A stretch of DNA of 64,000 nt from Gonatopus flavifemur. Taxonomy: Eukaryota; Arthropoda; Insecta; Hymenoptera; Dryinidae. The stretch spans positions 33,720,001-33,784,000 of the forward strand of contig JAFFJZ010000001.1 of NCBI GenBank assembly GCA_018340375.1, written 5' to 3'. The notes below the pieces were generated by a model. That model had not been told where the DNA came from, did not search any database, and saw nothing but the letters and a program-made list of their open reading frames with translations. The position numbers and the translations under genes are program-made. Positions 1 through 11,224 of this stretch are shown one piece after another (within the stretch, counting starts at the first letter, position 1; each line of letters begins with the position of its first letter).

Positions 1-840
1 AAAAATCAACAATTTTTATCGGTTCGAAAATGAACACCGAGGTAGAGTGAAGTAGAAATGTTTCTGAAAAGTGTGCCACGCGTCAGATTCCCAACTTACG
101 ATATGAAATACGTACCATTCTCTCTTTTTCTTCCCCTTCCTTTCTCCCTTTTTCTCGTCAGATTGATATAAAAGATGAATCGAAACATTCTATTAAAAGC
201 AGCAAAAATACTTCCATGTTATTATTAAATCTTGCTCCTCAAGATTTTATACAATCTTTTCTCGTACTCTTTTTCTCTGTTCATAGTTATATTCGATACA
301 AAGTGAGAAATAACACGAGAAACATTGAGTATATCCATCCAAGTCCATTTATTATTTTCCCAAATTCTAAATCGTATATAATCGATGCTGCTCTTCATTG
401 GGTCAACAAATGTGGATAAAAGAAAATATATTTCGTTTCTTACTTTTTCTTCTCTGAACAAATAATATTACGTACGGTGCTGTTGCGTATACTGTATATA
501 CATCGATTGATTGCATGAACGGCTGAAGCCCAGTTTCCAAGTTCAATTGTAACTTTAGTCACGACTGTACCGTTGCCTCGACACAGCTGCCACACACTTC
601 TTACACTTTGTTATTTGACGTATCCAGTAAAGTTCACGTTTATATTTCTTCTGTTTCTAAGGAAAACATGAGAAAATCCACGGTCTACATTCATTTGACG
701 GTACATACGCACGGATGAAAATATATCTTGAAAACGGGACGTGATTGTTCAAGTTCATTTGACGAGTACGGGATACAGTAGTTCATGTTTATGCCTTGAG
801 ACAAGTGCATTTCGAAGGTTCGGTGAATCTAAAGATTCTG
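1..840. other. non-coding, no feature recognised
   Basis: AT-rich sequence with short open frames of up to 78 codons on both strands. None shows a recognisable domain, a splice context or coding-like composition. A pyrimidine-rich tract lies near 118-160. It could be intron or intergenic sequence upstream of coracle. Confidence 0.5.
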
Positions 841-1045
841 AACACATTGGTAAAATTTTACTTCATTGAGGTTAATCGATGTTCTTCAACTGTTATTATA
901 CAATATTGATCATCAAATTCGCTATGCGTCATTCAATTACTACACTGTTCAAGAATCAAGTGACACATATTGTATAATATAATAACAATTGAAGAACACT
1001 GAGTAACTTGAAGCAGAATTTCAGAAATGTGCATCGATGTTTATT
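841..1045. repeat. palindromic MITE, family M6 copy a
   Basis: Inverted-repeat element. GTTCTTCAACTGTTATTATA near 879 is mirrored by TATAATAACAATTGAAGAAC near 975-1000. A second, better preserved copy lies at 13398-13652 and shares the inner palindrome and the 'AATTCGCTATGCGTCATTCA'-type centre. Outer ends are degraded here, so the boundaries are approximate. Confidence 0.6.
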
Positions 1046-1352
1046 GCAAAATTCGAATCGAATAAATCGTTAAAATGTTTATCACAATTTCGAAAGTTTT
1101 TCTCAAAAGGTATTTTATTGAAGAAAGAAAACAAAACTCAATTTGCTTATTTTTCAACATTCACATTCTTTTAACGGACAGTCAAAGCATGAATCTTATC
1201 AAATCGCCATTTTATTTATATAATTAAGAGTCTGGAATCTTTCCTCGCGTTGTATGTTTTTACAACGAAGAGCCCTAGGTTGTGGATAGAACAGTTCTTA
1301 AATTCTTTTTCAATAATTCGAATGGAATGAGATTGTTAGAAACAAGATTTAA

Positions 1353-1761
1353 AGGGAGGTTCTCATCAAGCGACCCCAGAATAAGGTGATTTTCTCGAAT
1401 TTTTTTTCCATAGAAGGAAGTGAACAAAGAATTCGGGGGTTTTCACACTTGTTGATTGAGTCTTTTCATACATAAAAGAATTTTTGTCAGTGAAAAATAA
1501 TGCCATGGGAATTGTTGACACGTGTCGGAACATAACCACCTGAAAAAAACAGTGATCAATCGGCGCGCCACTATAACACTTACAAAAATGATCAGAAATC
1601 AAAAATCTAAAATTTTTTAACTTGAGAACATTTTTTTCATTTACTTTTAGACTCATTTAATGAGTTTCAAACAACTCGAGTTCCTAATTCACTTCCTTCT
1701 TAAAGAAAACAAATTCGAGAAAATCACCTCATTTCGGAATTCGCTTGATGAGAACCTCCCC
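1353..1761. repeat. TTAA-flanked MITE, family M2 copy a
   Basis: A 409-bp inverted-repeat element. Its left end GGGAGGTTCTCATCAAGCGA is mirrored by TCGCTTGATGAGAACCTCCC at the right. The inner arms TGATTTTCTCGAATTT and AAATTCGAGAAAATCA also pair. The left flank is TTAA (1349-1352) and the right flank TTGA (1762-1765), read as a TTAA target duplication with one mutation. Copy b at 19974-20697 has TTAA on both sides. TTAA targets are typical of piggyBac-like elements, but no transposase is present to prove it. The open frame on - inside it (1366-1656) is a by-product of the repeat. Confidence 0.85.
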
Positions 1762-1765
1762 TTGA

Positions 1766-2047
1766 GAATAATGATACAGAAGGTTCCCCTTTTTCGGGCA
1801 AACGTTGAGAATATCATTCATTGAATCAATAAATTTTGCCAAGGCAACGAATATTGAGACAAAGTAGGAAAGTTTCGGTATCCTTTCTCACGACTAAGTC
1901 ATTTTTTCAATTGTATTTGAGAAATACAAAGGAAATCATATTATAGAGAGCATATCGAATTTTTATCGATATTTTTTCGAAGTGTATGAAAAATAGGTAG
2001 TTTTGCGGTGAAAAAGGATTGATCTTGATTCAAAATCGACATCATTA
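1766..2047. other. non-coding spacer between MITEs
   Basis: AT-rich sequence with no open frame worth calling and no recognised repeat copy elsewhere in the window. Confidence 0.4.
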
Positions 2048-2277
2048 TACAGAGAAAAGTTTATATTGAAGATTACTATATTTTTATGGTACTCGTGGGA
2101 TATACTTTATTATGAGGCTCAGAATTATATTTATTTTAAATTATAACATATTTATCTTCATCCTCACGAGAGAGTATGGTGAATGCTTGTATACTTGTGG
2201 TTCATAGCGACATAATCAAATATATCCCAAAAGTACAATATGAATATGCTAATATCTAATATAAAATTTTTACTGTG
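2048..2277. repeat. MITE family M3 copy a (CACAGAGAAAA ends)
   Basis: A 230-bp element that is nearly identical, over its whole length, to 34731-34960. The left end reads tACAGAGAAAAGTTTATATT and the right end AATTTTTACTGTG. TA flanks both sides (2046-2047 and 2278-2279). The interior carries the shared phrase GTATACTTGTGGTTCATAGC. Two copies of the same length with the same ends make this a clear mobile non-autonomous family. Confidence 0.9.
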
Positions 2278-2895
2278 TAGAAAGAATTCCACTCGACAGA
2301 AAAGATGGGTTTCCTTCTGGCTACCTAAGAAGTACAATTTCACTCTGTTGGAATGATCAACCATTCTTCGGTCAGTTGGAAGGGAACCTATTCTTTCGTT
2401 CAAGTAGAAATCTCGTTGGCCCAAATTTAGAAAATTTCTAAAATCATAAATATGACACGAACTAGTTTCTTAAACGTAAGATATTCTTCAATTATATTCA
2501 AAAGTCTAAGTTCTGGCGCTGTGACAATTAAATATACTTTATATATAAGTTATATATAAATTATATATAATTAAATTCCTCTATCACAGGTTTAGATCAT
2601 TTTTCAAAGTAATAAATTTTCATATCTGTCTAGCAAATATTGAGAACAGAGATTGTGTCACTGTGATCCACGTTAATTCCATGCTATTTGTTTATTCTTA
2701 TTCTCCAATGAATCATATTTCGGGTATGAATAATTACGGAATTCGTGAGTGAGTGATTTTTCAACTACAGCGCATGAAAACTACCATTTTTCGGCAAAAG
2801 TAGGGTGCCAATTGAGAATTCAATTTCCCAAAAATACACTTCACTCGATAAACATTATTTTCTTTTAATAATAAAATTGAGAGCCCTTTAGAACA

Positions 2896-3363
2896 CACAG
2901 AGAAAAATGCAGGTCGAAAATATAGTAATCTTTGATAACAATTGGAGAATATTTCTTGAAATCGGAGAGTTTCTTTTAAATGCATAGTAAAGATAAAACG
3001 GTTCACATTCTTGTGGAGTTGTATTTGAAGAACAATGAAAAAATTATCAATACTTGATATAAAATAGAGAAACATATGGACTTTCCAAAAGTTGCGTATG
3101 AAATTTCACAAAGTGAATAGTATGATATTGAAATTTTGTTATTGTCTCTGTAAAATTTCCCGCACGGCTTATGGAAATTTCATATGTTTCTCTATGTTTT
3201 ATCAAGTATTGATAATTTTCCATTGTTTTTCGAATACAATTCCACAAAAAAGCGGACCGTTTTATCTTCACTATGCATTTAAAAGAAACTCTCCGATTTC
3301 AAGAAATATTCTCAAATTGTTTATTAAAGATTACTATATTTTCGACCTGCATTTTTCCCCGTG
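2896..3363. repeat. 468-bp foldback MITE, family M4 copy a
   Basis: A long hairpin. The left arm runs from CACAGAGAAAAATGCAGGTC through ATTTCTTGAAATCGGAGAG and AAGATAAAACGG. The right arm mirrors it (CCGTTTTATCTTCACTATGC, CTCTCCGATTTCAAGAAAT, GACCTGCATTTTTCCCCGTG). A diverged copy lies at 15579-15968. The overlapping open frames on both strands here (2761-3394) are mirror images of the arms and not genes. Confidence 0.85.
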
Positions 3364-3424
3364 CGGGGGATTTTTAAGATTTCTAAGATTTTGAAGATAT
3401 TTAAGATTTTATATTGAATTTTAA

Positions 3425-4313
3425 GGGGCTATACCACTGTGACACTTTGAGAAAATCGATTTTTTTCACCTTTTTCAACAATTTGTACCCTTAAGAATAT
3501 CCCGTCAAAATTCCAAGGCCGTATCTCAAATATTATCCGAATGCCAGCCTGCTAAAGAGCGAATGGTTGCCTCTCAAATTTACACGCAAAAAAATTACTT
3601 GTAGTTACCACAGTTTGGAATGAAATTTGTGACAGAGACAATTTTGGACTGTAATTTACTGCAATTGACATTAAATGTACTCTAATTCAGTTGAAATCAC
3701 CACATTTTGTTTGAAGTATTAATAGGAAGTGTCTCGAAGTGTGAATCGATACTCAAATCTTTAAACGAGTTTTTCTCGAAATGGGATTTTTCAAATTTGC
3801 TGCCATCATAACTCGAAGAGCAATCAACCGATTGCGTTGAAATTTCAACTGAGTGTTCTCGGGTGTATTTCATCTACGGTGAACCACGATCTTTTTGATT
3901 GGATAATAATTGTCGATTTGACATCGCACAAACGACCATTTTTTAGGCAAAAAAACATAGTTTTTTTTTCAAAACACTGCCATTTTGTCAGATTTCGATA
4001 TTTTTCAAAAATCCTGGTTCACCGTACGGAGTATACCTTCTAGTTTAACGTCATTTTTGTGTTTTTTTTTTCATTTCAGCCACTTAAGCGACCGGTATGG
4101 TGGCAGCAGTTGGGGAACTTTTTTTTTTTACGCCTCCGAAGGCAGCGCATAAGTCGCTCGTATGTCGATATTTTTGTACCAAAAAATTATGTAATATAGT
4201 TGAGTTATGAGTAAATATATCCTCAAAGTTTCAGAACATTCGATGGAATACTTTCTTTTCAAAAAATTCCGAGTAATCACCTAAGTTTTAAGCGTTCACA
4301 GTGGTATAGCCCC
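3425..4313. repeat. 889-bp non-autonomous element with TTAA target site
   Basis: Ends are GGGGCTATACCACTGTGA and, mirrored, TCACAGTGGTATAGCCCC, an 18-bp perfect terminal inverted repeat. The left flank is TTAA (3421-3424). The right flank is TT, then the 2.8-kb foldback element (4316-7124), then TT-AA at 7125-7128, so the second TTAA copy has been split by the later insertion. The interior carries a fragment of repeat family M5 (3585-3745). No transposase frame is present. Confidence 0.85.
3585..3745. repeat. MITE family M5, partial copy
   Basis: TTACACGCAAAAAAATTACT through 'GTAATTTACTGCAATTGACA' to CTCTAATTCAGTTGAAAT matches 29087-29265, which has the fuller ends. It is nested in the 3425-4313 element. 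The right end is unclear. Confidence 0.5.
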
Positions 4314-4315
4314 TT

Positions 4316-7124
4316 CCCGACTAGAAATTTACCCCATGGACCAGATCAGGTAAACCTTGATCCAGATCAGGTTCTGATAAGGCAACCTCATCAGGACCTA
4401 ACAAGTCATGTCACGCTGCACTATTATGAGGACCCCATCAGGAAAGACTAATTAGGATTTTGTGAGGAATTCCTTACTAAAACCTCAAAAATAAATCAAA
4501 ACTAATCTATGAGCCTGTGTGAAAATTGCAGTTCGGTTGACAGATGTGAGGTTAAATTTATGTGATCAACAAATGGATGAATTATTTTTGTGAAATGTGT
4601 GGTGGTTATTTCTTGAATAATGTGTATCAAAAAGTCTGTTAGTAAGTGCAAAATGATTAAGTGAATCAGTGATTTGTTGATGCAATGAAAATGAATTTTC
4701 TTCAAATACTTACATCAGCACTTCTAGGCAAAAACTCAGAGATCATATTCCCAGAAAACAAAGTGGTTCAATGATTGTACAATCATGGACACTTTGAAGT
4801 CGTTCACGATTTTACAATTAACTATATGATAAGTTAACACATTATTGACCAATGATGCATGCATTGAAGACTACTGCAACTGTTGTGCATCAATGATTGT
4901 ATAATAATTGATAGTATTCACGCATTAGCCATTCTGATAGTACAATCATTGGTCAATTGTTCATGCATCATTATGTCCATGAGATTGGGCGATCGTGGAC
5001 TCGTTCGTTTTGTTTTCTGGGTTGATTTTGTCAGAAATATGAGTCATGAAGAACTCATTTGATCAAAAATATGTCAAAAGAATGTTCAAAATGAATAACA
5101 AAAAACTTGAATTATTCACTTGCAGCTCGTCGGATGGTTTTATTTTTCAAATTGAAGAGCACTCTTGGAGTTGAAATTTTCAAATTTGAGAAAAAAGCCT
5201 TATCTTCTGAGTTGAATTTGTTGTTAGAGTGATAATAAACTTGTAGGAAGAGTTTGAAAGTTGAGTGGAATCTATATTGATCAGGAAAGTCCAAATCGTG
5301 TGGCAAAAGTTAGAAAATCTGTCAACTTAGCTGACAGCGCATGGGTATTCTATCAGCTTTTCTTTACTGAACCAAATGCTGGTAGGAGAAATTCATCAAA
5401 ATATAGTGAATTCAACGTGATGTGAAGTAAGAGAGGACAGATACATGCATTGAATTTTATTAATTATTATAAAAATGTTGATAAATATGGTAAGGCTATG
5501 TATGACTCAATGTATCGTCTCTCAATATTTTTGTTTCAATGATTTGCATTTTTGAGTGTGCATTTTCGTATCTTTTCACCAGTAACTAGTGTTAGGTTGA
5601 GAAAACATGCGTATTGAACCTGTTTCATAAATATAATAACATTTATTTGTAGGAACATGACACAACATTATTGGAACAAAAATATGGGAAGACGACACTT
5701 TGGATCTTCTATAGTCTTTTCTTATTTTTTAGAACGTTTATAAGAACGAATAAAATCTAATGAATATTTCGGTCCTCTCTTACTTTACATCACTTTGAAT
5801 CCACTATATTTTGATGAATTTCTCCTGCCAGCATTTGGTTTAGTGAAGAAAAGCCCATGCGCCGTGAGCTAAGTTGACAGATTTTCTAACTTTTGCCACA
5901 CGATTTGGACTTTCCTGATCAATATAGATTCCACTCAACTTTCAAACTCTTCTTAAAAGTTTATCATCGCCCTAACAACAAATTCAACTCAGAAAATGAG
6001 GCTTTTCTCTGAAATTAACAAATTTCAACTTCAAGAGTACTCTTTAATTTGAAAAGTAAAACCATCCGTCGAGCTGAAAGTGAATAATTCAAGTTTTTTG
6101 CATTTCATTTTGAACATTCGCTTGAAATATTTTTGATCGAATGAGTTCCTCATGACCTTTATTATTACAAAATGATTGGGATTTCCGAGTTTTTTCCGAG
6201 AAATACTGATGTAAATTGATATTGATATAGATATTGTCGTTGTTGATATTATCGTATATTTGAATAGAATTAATTGTCACCACATCAGCAACTTATGATT
6301 TTTTACATATTACAGCAGTGATAACTGATTCAATAATTCATTTTGCACTCAATAACAGATTTTTTTATGCGTATTAATCAAGAAATAACGAAAGAAGAGT
6401 ACTTGTTCGAAACTTATATTTGATTATGACGAAACACATATTCATTCAGTTCATATATACTCTTTGAATAATACTCAGATGATGTGATGTGTAGGAAAGA
6501 AAAATGATGCTGAATAGTCAATAAATCAACCTTATGAGAATTGTGATAAGTTAAATGAAATACTTATTTCGCTGGTGATGGTTGAACGTTTGCTAAGTTT
6601 TTCTCACTGTATGCATAACGTGGAAAATCTTGTGAAATTTTCATAAGTTCCGCCTAATTAAAACCCAAATAGTTAGTTTTCAATTCACATTGAGAATAGA
6701 TTGAACAAATTGTTCAACAGTTTTCAGAAGTAGGTAATGTGTTCGGAATGAAGGGATTGAATTTAAAAACAGGCACAGTTGAAAATCGTTCAAACATGTT
6801 CTTCTTATTGAAGGAAAATTTGTTTAATCAAAGAGTGTACAATCTGAAATCAAGTCTGTACATTCTTGTATTCAGTTTATCAAACTATGTCCATGATCTT
6901 AGGATGACCGAACGAGGTCCTGATGCGGATACAGCGAGGAAAACCTACTTCGACCTTTTCAGGATAATTTGAGGAAATCCTGACTAGGACCAAATGAGGT
7001 CATCCATACGTGAGTCATCCACACCTAATCCCGATCAGGACCGTAACGGGTATTCCTTATTTCGGATGACCTTGTCAGGTCCTCATCATATGTTGGGTTA
7101 ACCTGATGACAATTTCCAGTCGGG
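4316..7124. repeat. 2.8-kb foldback transposable element with TT target site
   Basis: Ends are CCCGACTAGAAATT and, mirrored, AATTTCCAGTCGGG. Long arms pair internally. TTGAATTATTCACTTGCAGC near 5106 pairs with the mirror near 6080-6095. The 4600-4735 region pairs with 6170-6400. The arm near 5150-5345 pairs with 5870-6080. TT precedes (4314-4315) and follows (7125-7126) the element, and the following AA completes the split TTAA of the 3425-4313 element. The left arm carries a nested 272-bp insertion at 4750-5021. No transposase is seen. Open frames at 4502-4705, 5112-5306, 6089-6283 and 6739-6972 lie inside the arms or tail and are not supported as genes. Confidence 0.85.
4750..5021. repeat. 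272-bp MITE nested in the foldback left arm
   Basis: Ends are CCCAGAAAACAAAGTGG and TCGTTTTGTTTTCTGGG, flanked by TT on both sides (4748-4749, 5022-5023). The opposite, uninterrupted foldback arm (about 6150-6175) shows the empty site. Removing the insert and one TT makes the two arms the same length across the junction. The interior has several TGATTGTACAATCATTGGT-like motifs. Confidence 0.85.
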
Positions 7125-7134
7125 TTAAAGACTA

Positions 7135-7400
7135 CACGGAGAAAAAGGTATCTTAAAAAGTACCATAATTGATGGATTTTCTGCGCTGGTCTGACCGAGT
7201 CTAAATATTTACCTGAAAAAACCTCTAAAAGTACCATAATGTCTTGGACTTTTATACGGAAGGTATCATACTTATTTCAAAAAGTCCAAGAAATTATGGT
7301 ACTTTTAGAGATTCATGCAAGTGAATATTCCGACTCGGGTCAGACCAGCGCTGAAAATCCATAAATCATGGTATTTTTCAAGATATCTGTTTTCTCAGTG
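7135..7400. repeat. MITE family M1 copy a, TA target
   Basis: A 266-bp palindrome with ends CACGGAGAAAAAGGTATC and GATATCTGTTTTCTCAGTG, flanked by TA on both sides (7133-7134, 7401-7402). The arms carry GTCTGACC...GAGTC and mirrored GACTCGGGTCAGACCAGCGC, and the core repeats AAAGTACCATAAT in both orientations. It matches 10956-11222 closely and 20463-20680 more distantly. The short open frame on - (7025-7237) is part of the palindrome. Confidence 0.9.
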
Positions 7401-7402
7401 TA

Positions 7403-8996
7403 TTATCTTGCAATAGATCTTACGTGCAGGAATCTATTCTCTATGCTGGAGAAAAATCAAATATTTATAAGCTTGAAAAACAATGTTCTCTCAGACCAAT
7501 GTTAATAACTCAATTGTTTCCATAGAATTAAATATCATGACATATGGTACTTCATACTTGAATTGGTACATTCATCAATTCTATCAAACAATAGCTCATT
7601 AGGGCTCCATCCCTCGTAGAAAAATGAAAAGTTATGTTGGAATAAATTAACTGTGCATTCGATCATGCATCTCGAAAGTCCAATTTCTTGAAATGAGTTT
7701 GCACATAACTTTATTGTTCTTTATTGTTCTGACTGCATTGCAAATTTAAAATCCATTCAACGCGATTGATCGGATGAAAACGGAACTAATCACTAATTTA
7801 AGAAACTCAAATGAGGGGTTCTGTGGGAAACAAAGGTTATCGTGGAAACTTCGTGTTGATGAGATACTTTTTGTAACCATTTTATCATGGATCACAACAA
7901 TTCTCGAGTAATAACAAATGAAGTAGAGTCAGGAGTTTTTATGCAAAAAAATTAGTTACACAGCTTTCTCAAAAGAAGTCTCGAAGAGGAATATTCGTTA
8001 TTATCTGAATAGTAAAACGTAAACAGAATCAATAGCATTCCTCATTGACCTTGTTGGTATAATGAAATTTTTCATTTCCATCTATCCATAGCAAAAATTT
8101 CGGTTTCATTTTTTCTTTTTGGAAATTAAATTAAATCGTTTCCCAAAAATTTCTCTGTACACTGTAAAAATAATCGGAGTTTTCCTATATGCAGCAACCG
8201 GAAAATTCTGATCATGCGATAGGAAATTGAATTCTGATAAATGTTTATCAAACTTCCCATCAATTCAACTGAAAATTCCCAACTTTATGGGATTCTCACT
8301 ATCATTTTCCAGTAAATTCTTAACTCATGTATATGTTAATTACTTCCAAACATTCGTGTGAAGTTTTCCGTATGAATTTTTTACCGTTTACGTTTGTGGA
8401 GATGGAAAACATCATGCAAGACTCTCGTGATGTTTAACCTTATGCGTATAATGACGAATCTTCCGAATCAAATAACCTTCATTGGAATTGATATTAATAA
8501 GAAATGTAAACACCGTAGTGTGCATCATCTATCAACTGATTAACCTTATGGATGCCACCGATGACACCAATGCGACAACTGTACTCTTATTTTTTCTGCA
8601 CTTAAGAATTTTCTTTCGTATATCACTCAAGAATTAATCATTCGCTATGTTGGTGAGGTTTGGATCATTTATTGGAATGATCTTGGATTTCAGTAGTCTC
8701 TTTAATCAATGAGTAGGTTCTTTCCGGTTTCAATGAGTTTATTTTAGAAATTTCAAGAACATCCATTCGTGAATGTTTTTAGAGTAGGTAAAAGAAGATC
8801 TCTCAAGTTTCGAATCACTGTTTTAAATTTTGGATTCGTAATCTGTAACCTCGTAACAATACGCAGAACAATGCAGGGTGATTGACCTGAATGTTCGAGT
8901 CCGTTATGTTGACAATGTTGTGGAACCGCAAACTCCTGTAGATATCGAAATATAAAAATAAAAAATATTTCATTCCAATAGAAATTAAAGTGATAC
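7403..8996. other. non-coding, no gene recognised
   Basis: AT-rich sequence without a supported frame. A sequence at 8160-8340 with several GGAAAATTC/GAATTTTCC motifs looks repeat-derived, but no second copy is in the window. Confidence 0.4.
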
Positions 8997-8998
8997 TA

Positions 8999-9207
8999 CA
9001 CCGAGAAAAATTTATATTTGGATTTATTTGGATTAACTAAATTTTGTTTGGATCAAGTAAATTTCTATTTAAATATGAACCTACTAGAATTTTAGTTGGA
9101 TCAAATAGAAAGTTCATTTTATCCAAATAAACTTTTAGTCATTTCGAATAAAATTTACTTTACAATGGATGTAATGAAATGTCTAGTAGGTTCATATTTA
9201 AGTATTA
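8999..9207. repeat. left part of a CACCGAGAAAA-type palindromic element
   Basis: Begins CACCGAGAAAAATTTATA. It contains opposed AAATATGAACCTACTAG and CTAGTAGGTTCATATTT arms plus repeated TTTGGAT...CAAATAAA motifs. The mariner remnant follows directly, so the right end is lost or displaced. Confidence 0.5.
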
Positions 9208-10450
9208 GGTATGCAAGTTGAAACTCGGCTTTTTTTTGTCAAATTCAATTTTATTAAAAAAATACTTCTTTCAAGAATTATCAATTAAAATATTCGCCGT
9301 TATTATCTACAGTCTTCTGCCATTTATCGGGTAGTAGATAAATACCTTCACGATAGAAACTTGGTGGTTTTGAAACAAAATAGTTATCCAGCCATTTCCG
9401 GACATCTTCGATATTCATGAAGTGCTGCTTCTTCAAATATGACGACATTGATCTAACTAAGTGATAATCAAAAGGAGCTAAGTCTGATGAATATGCCACA
9501 TGAGGTACAACTTCCCAGCCTAAATTGAAGATGAGTTCTTGGGTTGGTTTTGCTGTATGTGGACGTGCATTATCATGCAGCAGCATCATTTCTCACCTTC
9601 CTTGCCCCGTAAATGGTCTCTTTTCCTCCAGAGCATCACTTACTTTGATCAGCTGGGCCCGGTAACGCTCAGCTGTAATAGTTTGGCCAGGTTCGAGAAG
9701 CTTGTAGTAAATGATTCCTTTCGAATCCCACCAGACACAGGGTAAAACTTTTTTCGCATGAATATTCGGTTTTTCAACTAATGTAGATGGCTGGCCCGGA
9801 TCAACCCATGCTTTTCTACGTTTAGGATTGTCGTACAAAATCCATTTTTCATCACTCGTAATGATTTCATGCAGAAAATTCTTCTTCTTGAACCGAGAAA
9901 GCCAATTCATGCAAACGGCAACTTTTTGTCTTTTATTTTCTTCCGTCAGCTTATGAGGAACCCATTTTCCTTTCTCCTGTATTTTTCCCAATGCATGCAA
10001 TCGAAGTGAAATTGCTTGACGAGTAACTTCTAACTGTTCTGCGAGCTTTTCTTGAGTTTGACATGAATTTTCTTTCAGTAAAACTTCTTTTCGATTGCAC
10101 CTGGACGTGGATCGTCCTCAAGACTGAAATTTCCATTATGAAATCTTGTAAACCACTTTCGCACTGTTGAATGGCTCACAGAATGGTGACCCAATGTCGT
10201 ATTAATCAATTCCATAGCTTGAGCAGCATTTTTATTCATTTGAAAACAGAATAGAATACAATGGCGTAAATGTTGCTTATCGAAATCCATCTCATAAAAT
10301 TGATACACATGAAATTACTACTTGAAAATGACTGATATGACAACTGCAATGTCCACGCTACATATATCCAAAATGGCGGACGAATTGGATGCGTTCAAAT
10401 ATTTTGTTTCATGCAAGCAACTTAAAGCCAAGTTTTAACTCATTTTTCTG
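9208..10450 (-). mobile_element. mariner-family transposon, degraded
   Basis: A transposase remnant on - (9281-10290) is bracketed by imperfect terminal inverted repeats. The left end has AAGTTGAAACTCGGCTTTT near 9215-9233. The right end, read on -, has GAGTTAAAACTTGGCTTTA near 10424-10442. Total length near 1.24 kb fits a mariner. Exact ends and the TA duplication cannot be fixed because both ends have mutated. Confidence 0.8.
9281..10290 (-). pseudogene. mariner transposase, broken by frameshift and nonsense
   Basis: The product would be the DDD transposase that cuts and pastes a mariner element at TA. The N-terminal part (start at 10290) has the helix-turn-helix region with VSHSTVRKWFTRFHNGNFS and DDPRPG. 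The catalytic part has TSDEKWILYDN (first D), LLHDNARPH (second D) and YSSDLAPFDYHL (third D, 34-residue spacing type). The length of about 336 codons is close to the family's usual 345. The reading frame changes between the DDPRPG motif (near 10080) and the KENSCQ-like segment. An in-frame TGA at 9593-9595 lies just before the second catalytic block. The copy is therefore inactive. The + strand frame at 9539-9745 is its shadow. Confidence 0.92.
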
Positions 10451-10522
10451 GATGTAGCTGCGTGGTAGCAGCCGAATCGTTTATAACAAACTACGGGCAA
10501 ACACTGCATATCAATTAAACTA

Positions 10523-10807
10523 TCGCTCTGTACAGGTGTTGATGAAGTTTGAATCGTTTATTGAAACAAATTCATAATCGAATGACGAACTACTCAACTG
10601 TTGACGATTCCAATTCTTGCGCACATTTTTTCAACCATGTTCCCCGTTCTAAGGCATTGATTCAAGAACATAGATACCGTTAATTTGTCAGATGTTTTAA
10701 GACTTTTTAATATTTCAATTTTCGTCTCGTTTTTAGAAACGATTCCAACTTCAAGAACATTCTGTGCAGCACTTCTACTTGAATCAGAGAAGGGCTGTAC
10801 AGAGCGA
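10523..10807. repeat. MITE family M18 with TA target
   Basis: A 285-bp element with ends TCGCTCTGTACAG and CTGTACAGAGCGA, flanked by TA (10521-10522, 10808-10809). The sub-terminal arms GAAGTTTGAATCGTTTATTG and, mirrored, AGAAACGATTCCAACTTCAA recur near 17738, 18380, 21862, 23166, 59708 and 59880, so it belongs to a multicopy family. Confidence 0.85.
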
Positions 10808-10955
10808 TATTTTTATTAAAAAACTAAAAGCGTTGAGCCGTGGTTTTTATCCCCTCAAATATTGCACCGGATACAATGATTTATTTGACCGAATGAACTG
10901 AAGCTAGTTGTGAAAAAATTAGTTCCGAGTAATGAAAGAATAGAAGCCGGTAATA

Positions 10956-11222
10956 CACTGAGAAAACAGATATCCTGAAAATTACCATAATTTATGGATT
11001 TTCAGCGCTGGTCTGACCCGAGTCGGAATATTTACTTGCACGAATATCTAAAAGTACCATAATTTCTTGGACTTTTCAGAATAAGTATGGTACCTTCCTT
11101 ATAAAAGTCCCAGATATTATGGTACTTTTAGAGGTTTGTTCAGGTAAATATTGAGACTCGGGTCAGACCAGCGCTAAAAATCCATAAATTATGGTACTTT
11201 TTAAGATACCTTTTTCTCAGTG
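10956..11222. repeat. MITE family M1 copy b, TA target
   Basis: A 267-bp palindrome with ends CACTGAGAAAACAGATATC and GATACCTTTTTCTCAGTG. TA lies on both sides (10954-10955, 11223-11224). It shares arms and core with 7135-7400. It sits inside other repeat-like sequence: 10905-10950 and 11225-11378, the latter ending TTTTTTTCGGTG. Confidence 0.9.
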
Positions 11223-11224
11223 TA

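Noticed and set aside
2761..3394. Overlapping frames of 74-104 codons on both strands
   Set aside because: They fall in the arms of the 2896-3363 foldback. Their sequences are mirror-related because of the inverted repeat.
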